Shown piece by piece: positions 1-6,336 of a stretch of DNA of 7,791 nt. The notes below the pieces were generated by a model that made no database searches, was not told the DNA's origin, and saw only the letters and a list, made by a program, of their open reading frames with translations. Positions within the stretch are counted from its first letter, which is position 1; each line of letters begins with the position of its first letter. Origin of the DNA: JAXDBV01 sp034678415 (lineage in GTDB: Bacteria > Bacteroidota > Bacteroidia > Bacteroidales > VadinHA17); contig JAXDBV010000030.1 of assembly GCA_034678415.1 (NCBI GenBank), forward strand, positions 1-7,791, given 5' to 3'. Made by a program: the position numbers and the translations under genes.

Positions 1-2
1 TC

Positions 3-1124
3 ATACGGAAGGGTTTGGCGGGATTAGGAGGCCTGTACCTCTGCCAGTACTGGCGTCCTGTCTTTTCCATGCCTGCTGAGGTATCCGTGATGCCGGAGGC
101 TGACAACCTCTGGAAATGGAGCCGTGAGGCGTACCATTATATCAGCACCCCGCGTGGGATGAAATGCCGTATCTGTCCAAACGAGTGTGAGATAAAGCCG
201 GGAGAGACGGGTGATTGCCGGAACAAGACCATGTCGGGAGGCAAGCTGTATACCATTGCATACGGTAATCCCTGTTCTATGCATGCCGATCCCATTGAGA
301 AGAAACCCCTTTTTCATTTTTTACCTGCCAGTTCGGTCCTTTCCATTGCCACGGCCGGCTGCAACCTGGCCTGCCTCAACTGCCAGAACTGGGAGATCTC
401 GCAGAAAAGCCCTAAGGAGACACGTAACTATGATCTCATGCCGGAGAAGCTGGTGAAGTCGGCTATTGAAGGCAAGTACCGTTCCATCGCATATACCTAC
501 TCTGAACCTGTGGCATTCTATGAATATACACTTGACAGTGCCCGGCTGGCACGCCAGTCAGGAATAAAGAACGTGGTGGTATCAAACGGGTATATCCATG
601 AGAAGCCGTTACGTGAGTGGTGCAAAGTGGTGGATGCTGCCAATATCGATCTGAAGAGTTTCAGCGATGATACCTATGCCATGCTGAACGCAGGCAAGCT
701 TGAGCCGGTGCTGCAATCGCTCAGGATATACAAGGAAGAGGGGGTGTGGCTGGAGATCACAAACCTCATCATTCCTACATGGACCGATGATATGAGCATG
801 ATCACCCAGATGTGCCGTTGGCTTGTGAAGAACGGATTTCACGATACGCCTCTCCATTTCAGCCGGTTCAGTCCTCTCTACAAGCTGAACCACCTGCCGG
901 CCACACCTGTTGCCACGCTGGAAAAAGCCAGGAAGGTAGCCATGGATGAGGGAATGCATTATGTGTATATCGGCAATGTGCTATCGCATACCGCGGAGAA
1001 CACTTACTGCCCGGAATGTAAAAAACTGCTCATCGAGAGGAAAGGGTTTTACATTACACAGAATAACCTTGTAAATGGAAAATGCAAATACTGCAGCCAC
1101 ACAGTGCCGGGAGTGTGGAAATAG
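3..1124 (+). CDS. amrS: AmmeMemoRadiSam-system radical SAM enzyme (AmrS-like), 5' end outside window
   Basis: This is a radical SAM protein of the AmmeMemoRadiSam family, related to pyruvate formate-lyase activating enzymes; its substrate is not established to my knowledge. Residues are numbered from the TTG at 15. The 4Fe-4S motif CNLACLNC has Cys116, 120 and 123. An N-terminal cysteine group (Cys51, 54, 58, 68) precedes it. Family-typical stretches follow: ADPIEKKPLFHFLP, YTYSEPVAFYEY, NIDLKSFSDDTY and HFSRFSPLYKL. The C-terminus carries a zinc-ribbon-like pair, CPEC (332-335) and CKYC (357-360), ending in VPGVWK as in relatives. The frame is open to the left edge, and the visible residues IRKGLAGLGGLYL resemble the second half of a Tat signal peptide. 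The TTG at 15 is therefore probably internal and the gene 5'-truncated by the window. The usual partners, Memo and AMMECR1, are not in this window. The family call is firm; the exported location is a guess. Confidence 0.93.
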   Translation: MRKGLAGLGGLYLCQYWRPVFSMPAEVSVMPEADNLWKWSREAYHYISTPRGMKCRICPNECEIKPGETGDCRNKTMSGGKLYTIAYGNPCSMHADPIEKKPLFHFLPASSVLSIATAGCNLACLNCQNWEISQKSPKETRNYDLMPEKLVKSAIEGKYRSIAYTYSEPVAFYEYTLDSARLARQSGIKNVVVSNGYIHEKPLREWCKVVDAANIDLKSFSDDTYAMLNAGKLEPVLQSLRIYKEEGVWLEITNLIIPTWTDDMSMITQMCRWLVKNGFHDTPLHFSRFSPLYKLNHLPATPVATLEKARKVAMDEGMHYVYIGNVLSHTAENTYCPECKKLLIERKGFYITQNNLVNGKCKYCSHTVPGVWK

Positions 1125-1297
1125 AAAACCGCTGCCGGCTGACCGGGTGAAAATCCAACTTGATTAAAGAGGTACGGGAAGGGGTGATAGCTTCCATATT
1201 TGCATGAGGATGAGGCGGAAAACAGAAGGTGCATTTCGGAAGGTAAGAGAAGCCTGCCATTGTGGTGGAAAAGCCGGGGTGAACCTTAATACAAAGA

Positions 1298-1340
1298 ATC
1301 GGCATTGCCGGAGCAACACCGATATCCGATTTTGTTTTTC
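1298..1340 (+). terminator. Possible terminator hairpin 3' of the radical SAM gene
   Basis: The arms ATCGG (1298-1302) and CCGAT (1319-1323) pair. Inside them is a 2x2 CA/CA mismatch, then TTGC (1305-1308) pairing with GCAA (1313-1316) around a CGGA tetraloop. A second CCGATT copy at 1326-1331 could also pair with AATCGG at 1297-1302. A T-rich run follows (1329-1339). The element sits about 175 bases after the stop codon, which is far for a simple terminator, so it may instead belong to an unseen transcript. Confidence 0.3.
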
Positions 1341-1479
1341 TGTTTCCTCGTTTAGACAGACATTAGCTGTTTTAAGGAGATCTACCCAATTAACTAATCT
1401 GTAATGGATTATCTATATCGGGTACCTGGAGATTTAGATTAGAGCTGGGTACTCTGCCTGGTCCCTGGCATATGGCATG

Positions 1480-1519
1480 CATGGCACTCAGTGTTCGTAT
1501 GTATGTCATTCGTGCCATG
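1480..1519. repeat. Short inverted repeat CATGGCAC / GTGCCATG
   Basis: A perfect 8-bp inverted repeat has arms at 1480-1487 and 1512-1519 and a 24-base spacer. It lies beside direct copies of TGGCA at 1466, 1473 and 1482. The spacing is long for a terminator and there is no T tract. It could be a protein-binding site or chance. Confidence 0.3.
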
Positions 1520-1600
1520 GTTCATGGATCAATGAGCTATAATCTACCCCTGGATTGGAAAAACGGCTGCCTTACGGAGGGAAAAAAATTACCTAAAACC

Positions 1601-1633
1601 TATGTTATTCAGTCTTTTTTTGTATTATATTTA
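1601..1633 (+). promoter_or_regulatory. Putative Bacteroidota-type promoter for the tandem secreted proteins
   Basis: TATATTTA at 1626-1633 matches the first seven positions of the Bacteroidota -7 element TAnnTTTG. TATG at 1601-1604, 21 bases upstream, is one mismatch from the -33 element TTTG. The region lies in a strongly AT-rich tract and would give a leader of about 40 bases before the ATG at 1683. The match is imperfect and AT-rich DNA produces such hits readily. Confidence 0.25.
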
Positions 1634-1682
1634 TATAATTATCAACCGCCTTTCCTTATAAATCACTCTAATACCACATTCC

Positions 1683-2510
1683 ATGAAAACATTTCTTTCT
1701 TATCTTTTCCGGATTTTCCCGGTTTTTATCATTCTGTACCTGTGTGTATGTATCCCGGGCAGGGCTCAGGATGTTATTATTAAGAGGAACGGTGATGAGA
1801 TCAAGGCAAAGGTGGAGCAGGTGCTTGACGCGGAGGTCAAATACCGTAAGTTTGAGAATCTCACCGGTCCGCTCTATTCCATGCCGAAGGCAGATATTTT
1901 CATGATCAGGTATGAAAATGGGGCGAAGGATGTATTTGAGGAGCAGAAGCCTCCGGTACAGTCTGTTCCTATATTCACACAGCCTGTGCAGCCAGTAAAG
2001 AAAAGCATTAGCGACAAAGATATCCGCCCGGCAAGAAGAGCGAACCTGGCCGGATATCTGCTGACCATTCCAATCCTCGGGCTGGGCATCACTGCTGGGG
2101 CCATCGAGGATGAACCCGAGATATCCCTTCCCATTGGTGGTGCTGCCACGCTGATAGCGGCGGTTGGTATACCTCTCGTATTTCATGGATCCAATAAAAC
2201 GGTAAGGGCCACGGGTGTTGAACCCAACACGGGTTTACGGATTTCGAGCTGGATCCTTTACGGACTCACCCTTGCCGATGCACTAACCCTCATTGGACTG
2301 GGTATTGAATACGACACCGGCGGTCCGCTGACCTGGACGGTTGCCGGCCTCGGAGCCCTCACGTCAGTCCTTTTTGCCATCGATGCGGGGCAGGTAGCGT
2401 CGGCAGCGACAAACCTTAAAAACACGGCACAGGTCAGGCCTGCTTTCAACATTATACACGATAATGTTGGCCATACCTTCAATACGGTTGGATTAACAAT
2501 AACTTTTTAA
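1683..2510 (+). CDS. Exported/membrane protein with Bacteroidota secreted domain and four hydrophobic helices, unknown function
   Basis: I do not recognise a named family. Residues 1-28 form a signal peptide (charged start, hydrophobic FPVFIILYLCVC, likely cleavage after GRA). Residues 29-87 form a small domain built around the pattern R-x-GD-x3-KAKV, NLxGPxY and FMIRYENGxKDVF. A proline- and glutamine-rich linker follows (about 88-108). Then come four hydrophobic segments near 123-141, 148-168, 188-208 and 216-234, and a polar tail ending in aromatic TITF. It shares about 32 of 59 residues in the N-terminal domain with the product of the next gene, whose ATG lies 2 bases after this stop, so the pair is almost surely co-transcribed and arose by domain duplication. 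There is no clear Shine-Dalgarno sequence, which is normal for this phylum. The ATG is chosen because it begins the signal peptide. Confidence 0.82.
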   Translation: MKTFLSYLFRIFPVFIILYLCVCIPGRAQDVIIKRNGDEIKAKVEQVLDAEVKYRKFENLTGPLYSMPKADIFMIRYENGAKDVFEEQKPPVQSVPIFTQPVQPVKKSISDKDIRPARRANLAGYLLTIPILGLGITAGAIEDEPEISLPIGGAATLIAAVGIPLVFHGSNKTVRATGVEPNTGLRISSWILYGLTLADALTLIGLGIEYDTGGPLTWTVAGLGALTSVLFAIDAGQVASAATNLKNTAQVRPAFNIIHDNVGHTFNTVGLTITF

Positions 2511-2512
2511 CC

Positions 2513-3172
2513 ATGTCACGTCTGCTTTTAACTATTTTGTTTTCTGTTTTTCTCCTGGCGCCGGTGATGGCACAGGATGAGATCACGTTACGGTCCGGTG
2601 ATGTTGTCAAAGCGAAAGTGACGGAGGTGGGTGCCGATGCCATCGTATACAAGAACTATGATAACTTATCAGGTCCGTCATATACGATAAAGAAAGGCGA
2701 GGTGTTCATGATCAGGTATGAGAACGGCACGAAGGATGTGTTTGAAACACCGGCATCACAGCCTCTGAGCAATGAAGAAATTGACAAGATCGTGGAGGAT
2801 GCCGTCAACGCCGCCTTCAATCCTGTTGCCGGCTCACCCTGTTCCATTTATTTTTACAGGCCCGGCAGAGTCTATGGAAGTCCCAACGAGATTATTATCG
2901 GGACATTTATACCGGATGAGGTGATCGTCAAACTGAAGAACGGCCAGTGGTATAAGGTTGATTATGTATATACCGGTCAGCGGCAATTTGTAAACGGCAT
3001 TTTTTCCATTAACGAAGAGATCCTGGATTTGAACCTGGAACCCGGGAAAACATATTATATCCGCGGCTCCATCATGAAGGGCATGGGTATGCAGTCACAG
3101 ATCGAGCTGGTGGATGAAGCCACTGCCAAAGAGGAGATGTCCGGTCTGAAGGAACAGAAGAAAGCAAAATAA
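2513..3172 (+). CDS. Secreted two-domain protein: shared N-terminal domain plus DUF2846-like C-terminal module
   Basis: The product is 219 residues with a signal peptide (1-20, cleavage likely after VMA, no lipobox cysteine), so it is probably periplasmic and soluble. Residues 20-79 repeat the domain of the preceding protein, including KAKV, NLSGPSY and FMIRYENGTKDVF. A short acidic linker (83-104) follows. Residues about 108-200 (starting CSIYFYRPGRVYGS, with IPDEVIVKLKNGQWYKVDY and LEPGKTYYIRG) resemble DUF2846-type modules in the order YxYRP, small-residue turn, LxNGxW, PGxxYY. That match is from memory of the pattern, not a search. The C-terminus is Lys/Glu-rich and likely unstructured. 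The role is unknown; DUF2846-like proteins are usually envelope-associated. It follows the previous gene after 2 bases, which implies one operon and translational coupling. Confidence 0.82.
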   Translation: MSRLLLTILFSVFLLAPVMAQDEITLRSGDVVKAKVTEVGADAIVYKNYDNLSGPSYTIKKGEVFMIRYENGTKDVFETPASQPLSNEEIDKIVEDAVNAAFNPVAGSPCSIYFYRPGRVYGSPNEIIIGTFIPDEVIVKLKNGQWYKVDYVYTGQRQFVNGIFSINEEILDLNLEPGKTYYIRGSIMKGMGMQSQIELVDEATAKEEMSGLKEQKKAK

Positions 3173-3183
3173 TGATTACCGAA

Positions 3184-3201
3184 CCCGGAGAATTTTCCGG
3201 G
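3184..3201 (+). terminator. Hairpin just after the secreted-protein operon
   Basis: CCCGGA (3184-3189) pairs with TCCGGG (3196-3201) around a 6-base loop, starting 11 bases after the stop of the second secreted-protein gene. The position suits a transcription end. The following bases are purine-rich (GAAAAATAC) rather than a T tract, so it is not a canonical intrinsic terminator. Confidence 0.35.
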
Positions 3202-3224
3202 GAAAAATACTGTGTTCCGGTTTT

Positions 3225-3250
3225 AAAAAAGTGCTCCAGGCCGGGTGGAG
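3225..3250 (-). terminator. Terminator-like hairpin oriented on the - strand
   Basis: CTCCA (3234-3238) pairs with TGGAG (3246-3250) around a 7-base GC-rich loop. Read on the - strand, the stem is followed within a few bases by six T residues (complement of A3225-A3230). That is the form of an intrinsic terminator, but no - strand gene is visible to the right. It may act bidirectionally or be chance. Confidence 0.25.
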
Positions 3251-3303
3251 TCAGAAAGAACGTAAAGGAACAGGGGTGCACGTAAGGCCGCTTGCACATT
3301 CTA

Positions 3304-3318
3304 TCTCGACAGGCGAGA
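3304..3318. repeat. Small hairpin TCTCG-ACAGG-CGAGA
   Basis: A perfect 5-bp stem encloses a 5-base loop inside the gene-free stretch. No T tract follows and no repeat copy was seen elsewhere in the window. The function is unknown. Confidence 0.25.
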
Positions 3319-3685
3319 CATGTTGATTTCCTTCGTATGAACTAGCCCCTCGACACCGGGTGTTCAGTACGTGCCCCGGGATTTCAGGCACTGGATTGAC
3401 ATGTTTATATTATTGATAGTTAATTAAATAGCATCCAAACAGCTTTACAAGTTCTTTTCTTCAAAGGTCCCGGGGTAATATGACCAGAAACGGCATTCAA
3501 TGGATGATCATACCAGGTTCTCGATTGGGCCACATCATCAGGTTTGTCAGACACAGGTATAATAATACTGCAGCATAACCTCCAGTTCCTTCTAATATCC
3601 CTTCTCCTTTTCTCTTATGCTGTTCACCGACGATGAGGGGTTATTCGCCGAAAATGTATTGTGGGCGGTATGATGTTGATATACT

Positions 3686-3718
3686 TTTGATCCGGACACA
3701 TTACATTTTATAATCTTA
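3686..3718 (+). promoter_or_regulatory. Weak candidate promoter before the LiaF-like operon
   Basis: TTTG at 3686-3689 is followed after 21 bases by TAATCTTA (3711-3718), a partial match to the Bacteroidota TTTG / TAnnTTTG promoter. An overlapping TACATTTT at 3702-3709 is a better -7 match but sits too close to that TTTG. Either would give a very short leader to the ATG at 3740. Confidence 0.22.
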
Positions 3719-3729
3719 TAAATCATATT

Positions 3730-3734
3730 GGAGG
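3730..3734 (+). promoter_or_regulatory. Shine-Dalgarno GGAGG that sets the LiaF-like start
   Basis: GGAGG lies 5 bases before the ATG at 3740. An in-frame TTG at 3728 overlaps this site, so it is very unlikely to be the real start. A canonical Shine-Dalgarno is uncommon in Bacteroidota, and the other genes here lack one. Confidence 0.6.
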
Positions 3735-3739
3735 TAACC

Positions 3740-4444
3740 ATGGAAAGATCAAAAACAAACCGAAGCGCCATCCTTGGTATCGTGCTGGTACTGATCGGGC
3801 TGGTGCTCATCGCTTCACACTTGCACATCATCCCTTTCAACATCAGGGATATCGTGTTCTCCTGGGAGATGATACTTATCGTGATCGGCGTCATCCTGCT
3901 CATCAACAGGGAATCGAGTCTGACAGGATGGATATTATTAGGCATTGGTGCATTCTTTCTGATACCTGATATTATTAATGTACCCTTCGAATGGCACCGG
4001 TTTTTCTGGCCGACTCTTTTCATTGTGCTGGGTTTATTGCTCATCTTTCGCATCGGAGGTTTCCGGCGCCACTGGTCGGGTACCGATGAGATCAGGGATG
4101 AGGATTTTCTCGACGATGTCGCCATTTTTGGAGGGGGTCAGCGGCTGGTCACATCCCAGAACTTTCAGGGAGGTCGCATCACCGCCATCTTCGGGGGGTC
4201 GCAGATCAATCTGAAGCAAGCCACGCTTACCAAGGGCAAGGCATACATTGATTACTTTGCGCTCTTTGGTGGCACCAACCTCATCATTCCTGACGACTGG
4301 GACGTGAAGGTTCAGATAACACCTATCTTCGGAGGGTTTGACGACAAACGGAGCCCCGACCCGCGCATCATACGCGATCCCGGCAAACAGTTAATTATTA
4401 AAGGAGTTGCTATCTTTGGCGGGGGAGAACTGAAATCATTCTGA
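3740..4444 (+). CDS. LiaF-like membrane protein (N-terminal transmembrane domain plus C-terminal FGG-repeat domain)
   Basis: The product is 234 residues. Four hydrophobic segments lie near 8-26, 41-56, 62-78 and 88-104, followed by a charged linker (about 107-125). A C-terminal beta-rich domain carries five FGG motifs at 130-132, 151-153, 176-178, 197-199 and 226-228, typically preceded by AIF or ALF. This is the layout of LiaF/DUF2154-type proteins with a DUF5668-like membrane part. In Bacillus, LiaF is a membrane-bound inhibitor of the kinase LiaS under cell-envelope stress; that role here is an inference from the neighbouring kinase and regulator. The start is placed at ATG 3740 because GGAGG lies 5 bases upstream; an in-frame TTG at 3728 overlaps that ribosome site. 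The kinase gene begins 4 bases after this stop. Alternatively it could be a vestigial membrane scaffold with no regulatory role. Confidence 0.85.
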   Translation: MERSKTNRSAILGIVLVLIGLVLIASHLHIIPFNIRDIVFSWEMILIVIGVILLINRESSLTGWILLGIGAFFLIPDIINVPFEWHRFFWPTLFIVLGLLLIFRIGGFRRHWSGTDEIRDEDFLDDVAIFGGGQRLVTSQNFQGGRITAIFGGSQINLKQATLTKGKAYIDYFALFGGTNLIIPDDWDVKVQITPIFGGFDDKRSPDPRIIRDPGKQLIIKGVAIFGGGELKSF

Positions 4445-4448
4445 AAGG

Positions 4449-5504
4449 ATGATCCATCCGTTCCTGAATAGAGGGAAACAGGTAGCCTATTACCTGCTCG
4501 TGTGGATCCTGGTAGCCGGGATCCACTTCTTTGTTCTCTATCTGTACCTTGACCAGCCTGCGGTAATGGCGCTTGCCGATGCACTCGTGTTTAATACAAT
4601 AATGGCTTTCCTGGGTCTGGTCCTGTGGTACCCTGTACGTTACATCGATACCGAGAAAAATCCGGCCTGGTACGTTTTCCTGAACCATCTTGTTGCAGGG
4701 TTGGTGACCGTGGTGTTGTGGCTTTCCGTCAGCCGTGCGCTGGTATTGATAATCTTGTCCAATGCGGGTTACAGAGATTTTCTTGACGGATCGATAGCAT
4801 GGAGGGCGGTTCTCGGGCTGATGATGTACCTCGGCATTATACTGGTTTACTATCTCATGGTGAGTTACCGTAACCTTGAGGAGCGAACCCGCAATCAATC
4901 GAGGCTGGAGATGCTGGTGCGCGAGTCGGAGCTGAATATGCTGAGGGCACAGATCAATCCCCATTTTCTCTTTAACAGCCTCAACTCCATCAGTTCACTT
5001 GCATTGACCGATCCGCCGAAGGCCAATGAGATGATCATCAAGCTGTCGGAGTTTCTGAGGTATGCGCTTGACCACGACCAGCATGAGAAGTCGGCTCTGG
5101 GAGAAGAGATCAGTAACATTGAGCGCTACCTGCATATTGAGAAGGTGCGGTTCGGCGACCGCCTGTGGTTCGTGAAAGAGGTGCCGGCAGAATGTCTACC
5201 ATGTGCCCTTCCCAACCTTGTGCTGCAACCCCTGTTCGAGAATGCCATCAAACATGGGGTGTATGAAAGCACCGACCCTGTGACCATCCGACTGCAGTGC
5301 TGTTTGGAACCGGATAATCTGGTCATCACCCTGTCGAATAATTACGATGTTACAGCCATACCACAGACACGCCAGGGTATCGGACTAAAGAACATCAGCG
5401 ACAGGCTTGCCCTGCTGTATCACCGCGAGGACCTGGTGAGGATAAGCAGGGATGAAGGTATATTTAAGGTTATTCTGACGATCCCACAACAAGAAACCAG
5501 ATGA
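4449..5504 (+). CDS. Sensor histidine kinase, LytS/YehU type (His_kinase family, PF06580-like)
   Basis: The product is 351 residues. About 140 N-terminal residues contain four hydrophobic helices (near 13-33, 40-62, 76-103, 117-139) with little outside the membrane, so sensing is probably intramembrane or through a partner protein. A coiled linker (140-160) leads to the phospho-acceptor motif LRAQINPHFLFNSLNS, with His172. The ATPase part has the N-box PNLVLQPLFENAIKHG (Asn265) and a glycine box GIGLKNISDRL (310-320). The G1 position reads LSNNYD instead of DNGxG, as seen in many members of this family. It would autophosphorylate His172 and pass phosphate to the regulator encoded next. The ATG lies 4 bases after the LiaF-like stop; AAAGG directly abuts it, so initiation probably relies on coupling. 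The stop overlaps the next start by 4 bases (ATGA). Confidence 0.95.
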   Translation: MIHPFLNRGKQVAYYLLVWILVAGIHFFVLYLYLDQPAVMALADALVFNTIMAFLGLVLWYPVRYIDTEKNPAWYVFLNHLVAGLVTVVLWLSVSRALVLIILSNAGYRDFLDGSIAWRAVLGLMMYLGIILVYYLMVSYRNLEERTRNQSRLEMLVRESELNMLRAQINPHFLFNSLNSISSLALTDPPKANEMIIKLSEFLRYALDHDQHEKSALGEEISNIERYLHIEKVRFGDRLWFVKEVPAECLPCALPNLVLQPLFENAIKHGVYESTDPVTIRLQCCLEPDNLVITLSNNYDVTAIPQTRQGIGLKNISDRLALLYHREDLVRISRDEGIFKVILTIPQQETR

Positions 5505-6253
5505 TGGAAAAGATAAGATGCATCATTATTGATGACGAGAAGCCGGCAAGGGATCTGCTCCGGTTGTACCTTGCCGATTATCCGAACATTGAAGTTGCCG
5601 CTGAATTTAGTGACGGATTCACGGGATTAAGAGGGATTATGGATCTGCATCCCGGTCTTGTGCTACTTGATATTCAGATGCCCAAGATCACCGGTTTTGA
5701 ATTGCTTGAATTGCTCGATGATTATCCACCCATTATATTCACCACCGCCTATGACCAGTATGCCTTACGGGCGTTCGAGATTAACGCTGTGGACTACCTG
5801 CTGAAGCCATTTTCACGGGAGCGGTTTGCTGAAGCAATGAACCGTGCGATGGAAAGGATCAGGAAAGGAGGAGGACAGGATACCCTCAGGAGGGTGATCA
5901 ACGGGGTGCAGGAACAGGCCGGAATATTGCAGCGGGTGGCCGTGCGCAGCGGGACTAACATAAAACTCATACGCACCGAAGAAATCATCTATATTGAAGC
6001 GCTGGATGACTATGTGAGAATACATACCGCCGACGGCAAGTATACCAGGAAAAGCACCATGAAGTATTATGAGGAGCATCTCGATCCTGCCCTGTTCGTG
6101 CGTATCCACCGCTCGAGCCTGGTTGCTGTATGGCAGGTGAAACAGATCGAGCTGTATCAAAAAGATTCCTATCTTGTGGTACTGAAGAACGGTGAAAAGC
6201 TGCCGGTCAGCCGGACAGGGATGCAGGCACTGAGGGAGAAGCTGGGGATCTGA
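5501..6253 (+). CDS. LytTR-family response regulator
   Basis: The product is 250 residues. The receiver domain (about 5-120) shows the acidic pair Asp11/Asp12, phospho-acceptor Asp57 in LLDIQMP, Thr81/Thr82 in FTTAY and Lys102 in LLKPF, so all signalling residues are present. A linker (121-143) leads to a LytTR DNA-binding domain (about 144-248) with RVAVRSGTNIKLI, IIYIEALDDYVRIHT, the MKYYEEHL helix, FVRIHRSSLVAV and the LPVSRTG strand near 234-240. LytTR proteins bind paired imperfect direct repeats upstream of target genes. A quick look upstream of 3740 showed no convincing pair, so its targets are unknown. It is the cognate partner of the kinase by position, with a 4-base overlap at ATGA. 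A second in-frame ATG at 5504 would shorten the product by one residue. Confidence 0.96.
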   Translation: MMEKIRCIIIDDEKPARDLLRLYLADYPNIEVAAEFSDGFTGLRGIMDLHPGLVLLDIQMPKITGFELLELLDDYPPIIFTTAYDQYALRAFEINAVDYLLKPFSRERFAEAMNRAMERIRKGGGQDTLRRVINGVQEQAGILQRVAVRSGTNIKLIRTEEIIYIEALDDYVRIHTADGKYTRKSTMKYYEEHLDPALFVRIHRSSLVAVWQVKQIELYQKDSYLVVLKNGEKLPVSRTGMQALREKLGI

Positions 6254-6275
6254 TTGTGGTGCGTTGGGCAGAATG

Positions 6276-6296
6276 GAGATGTGAGGTGTGAGACGG
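6276..6296 (+). repeat. Three degenerate 7-base tandem repeats (GAGATGT-like)
   Basis: Consecutive units are GAGATGT, GAGGTGT and GAGACGG, in a G/T-rich purine-biased spacer after the response regulator gene. I recall similar GTGAGATGT-like microsatellites in Bacteroidota intergenic regions, but this is not verified. No function is claimed. Confidence 0.45.
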
Positions 6297-6336
6297 TGTG
6301 CTGTGAATGATGGCGGTTATGGGTGGCCTGCCTTGC

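Larger units (their letters stand above)
1125..1682. other. Intergenic stretch of about 560 bases without a convincing gene
   Basis: Short open frames exist here, for example at 1204-1404 on +. They lack recognisable motifs, ribosome sites or plausible composition, so I call none. What can be seen is a hairpin at 1298-1323, a small cluster of TGGCA words with an inverted partner at 1466-1519, and a very AT-rich stretch from about 1614 to 1642 just upstream of the next gene. No recognisable protein remnant or RNA family was found by eye. Confidence 0.6.
3173..3739. other. Second gene-poor intergenic stretch of about 570 bases
   Basis: No open frame here looks like a gene; the 177-residue - strand frame over 3592-4125 runs antisense into the LiaF-like gene. 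Visible elements are three small hairpins (3184-3201, 3234-3250, 3304-3318) and a possible promoter just before 3740. The AT-rich run near 3406-3430 has no further recognisable structure. Confidence 0.6.

Noticed and set aside
1472..1783. 103-residue + strand frame
   Set aside because: It overlaps the signal peptide of the secreted protein in another frame and shows no motif; it is more likely a chance frame in intergenic DNA.
1668..2186. 172-residue - strand frame
   Set aside because: It lies antisense to the first secreted protein, which has a clear signal peptide and a domain shared with its neighbour. No motif is seen in the - frame.
3600..3739. LytTR binding sites (paired GTT-containing direct repeats) upstream of the operon
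   Set aside because: GTT words are present (3622, 3640, 3675) but their spacings do not fit the roughly 21-22 base pitch of known LytTR sites.
3592..4125. 177-residue - strand frame entering the second gap
   Set aside because: It runs antisense across the start of the LiaF-like gene, is Ser- and Met-rich and low in complexity, and has no plausible start context.
4410..4964. 184-residue - strand frame
   Set aside because: It lies antisense to the LiaF-like gene and the histidine kinase, whose + strand readings carry family motifs. The - reading is rich in His and Gln with no domain.
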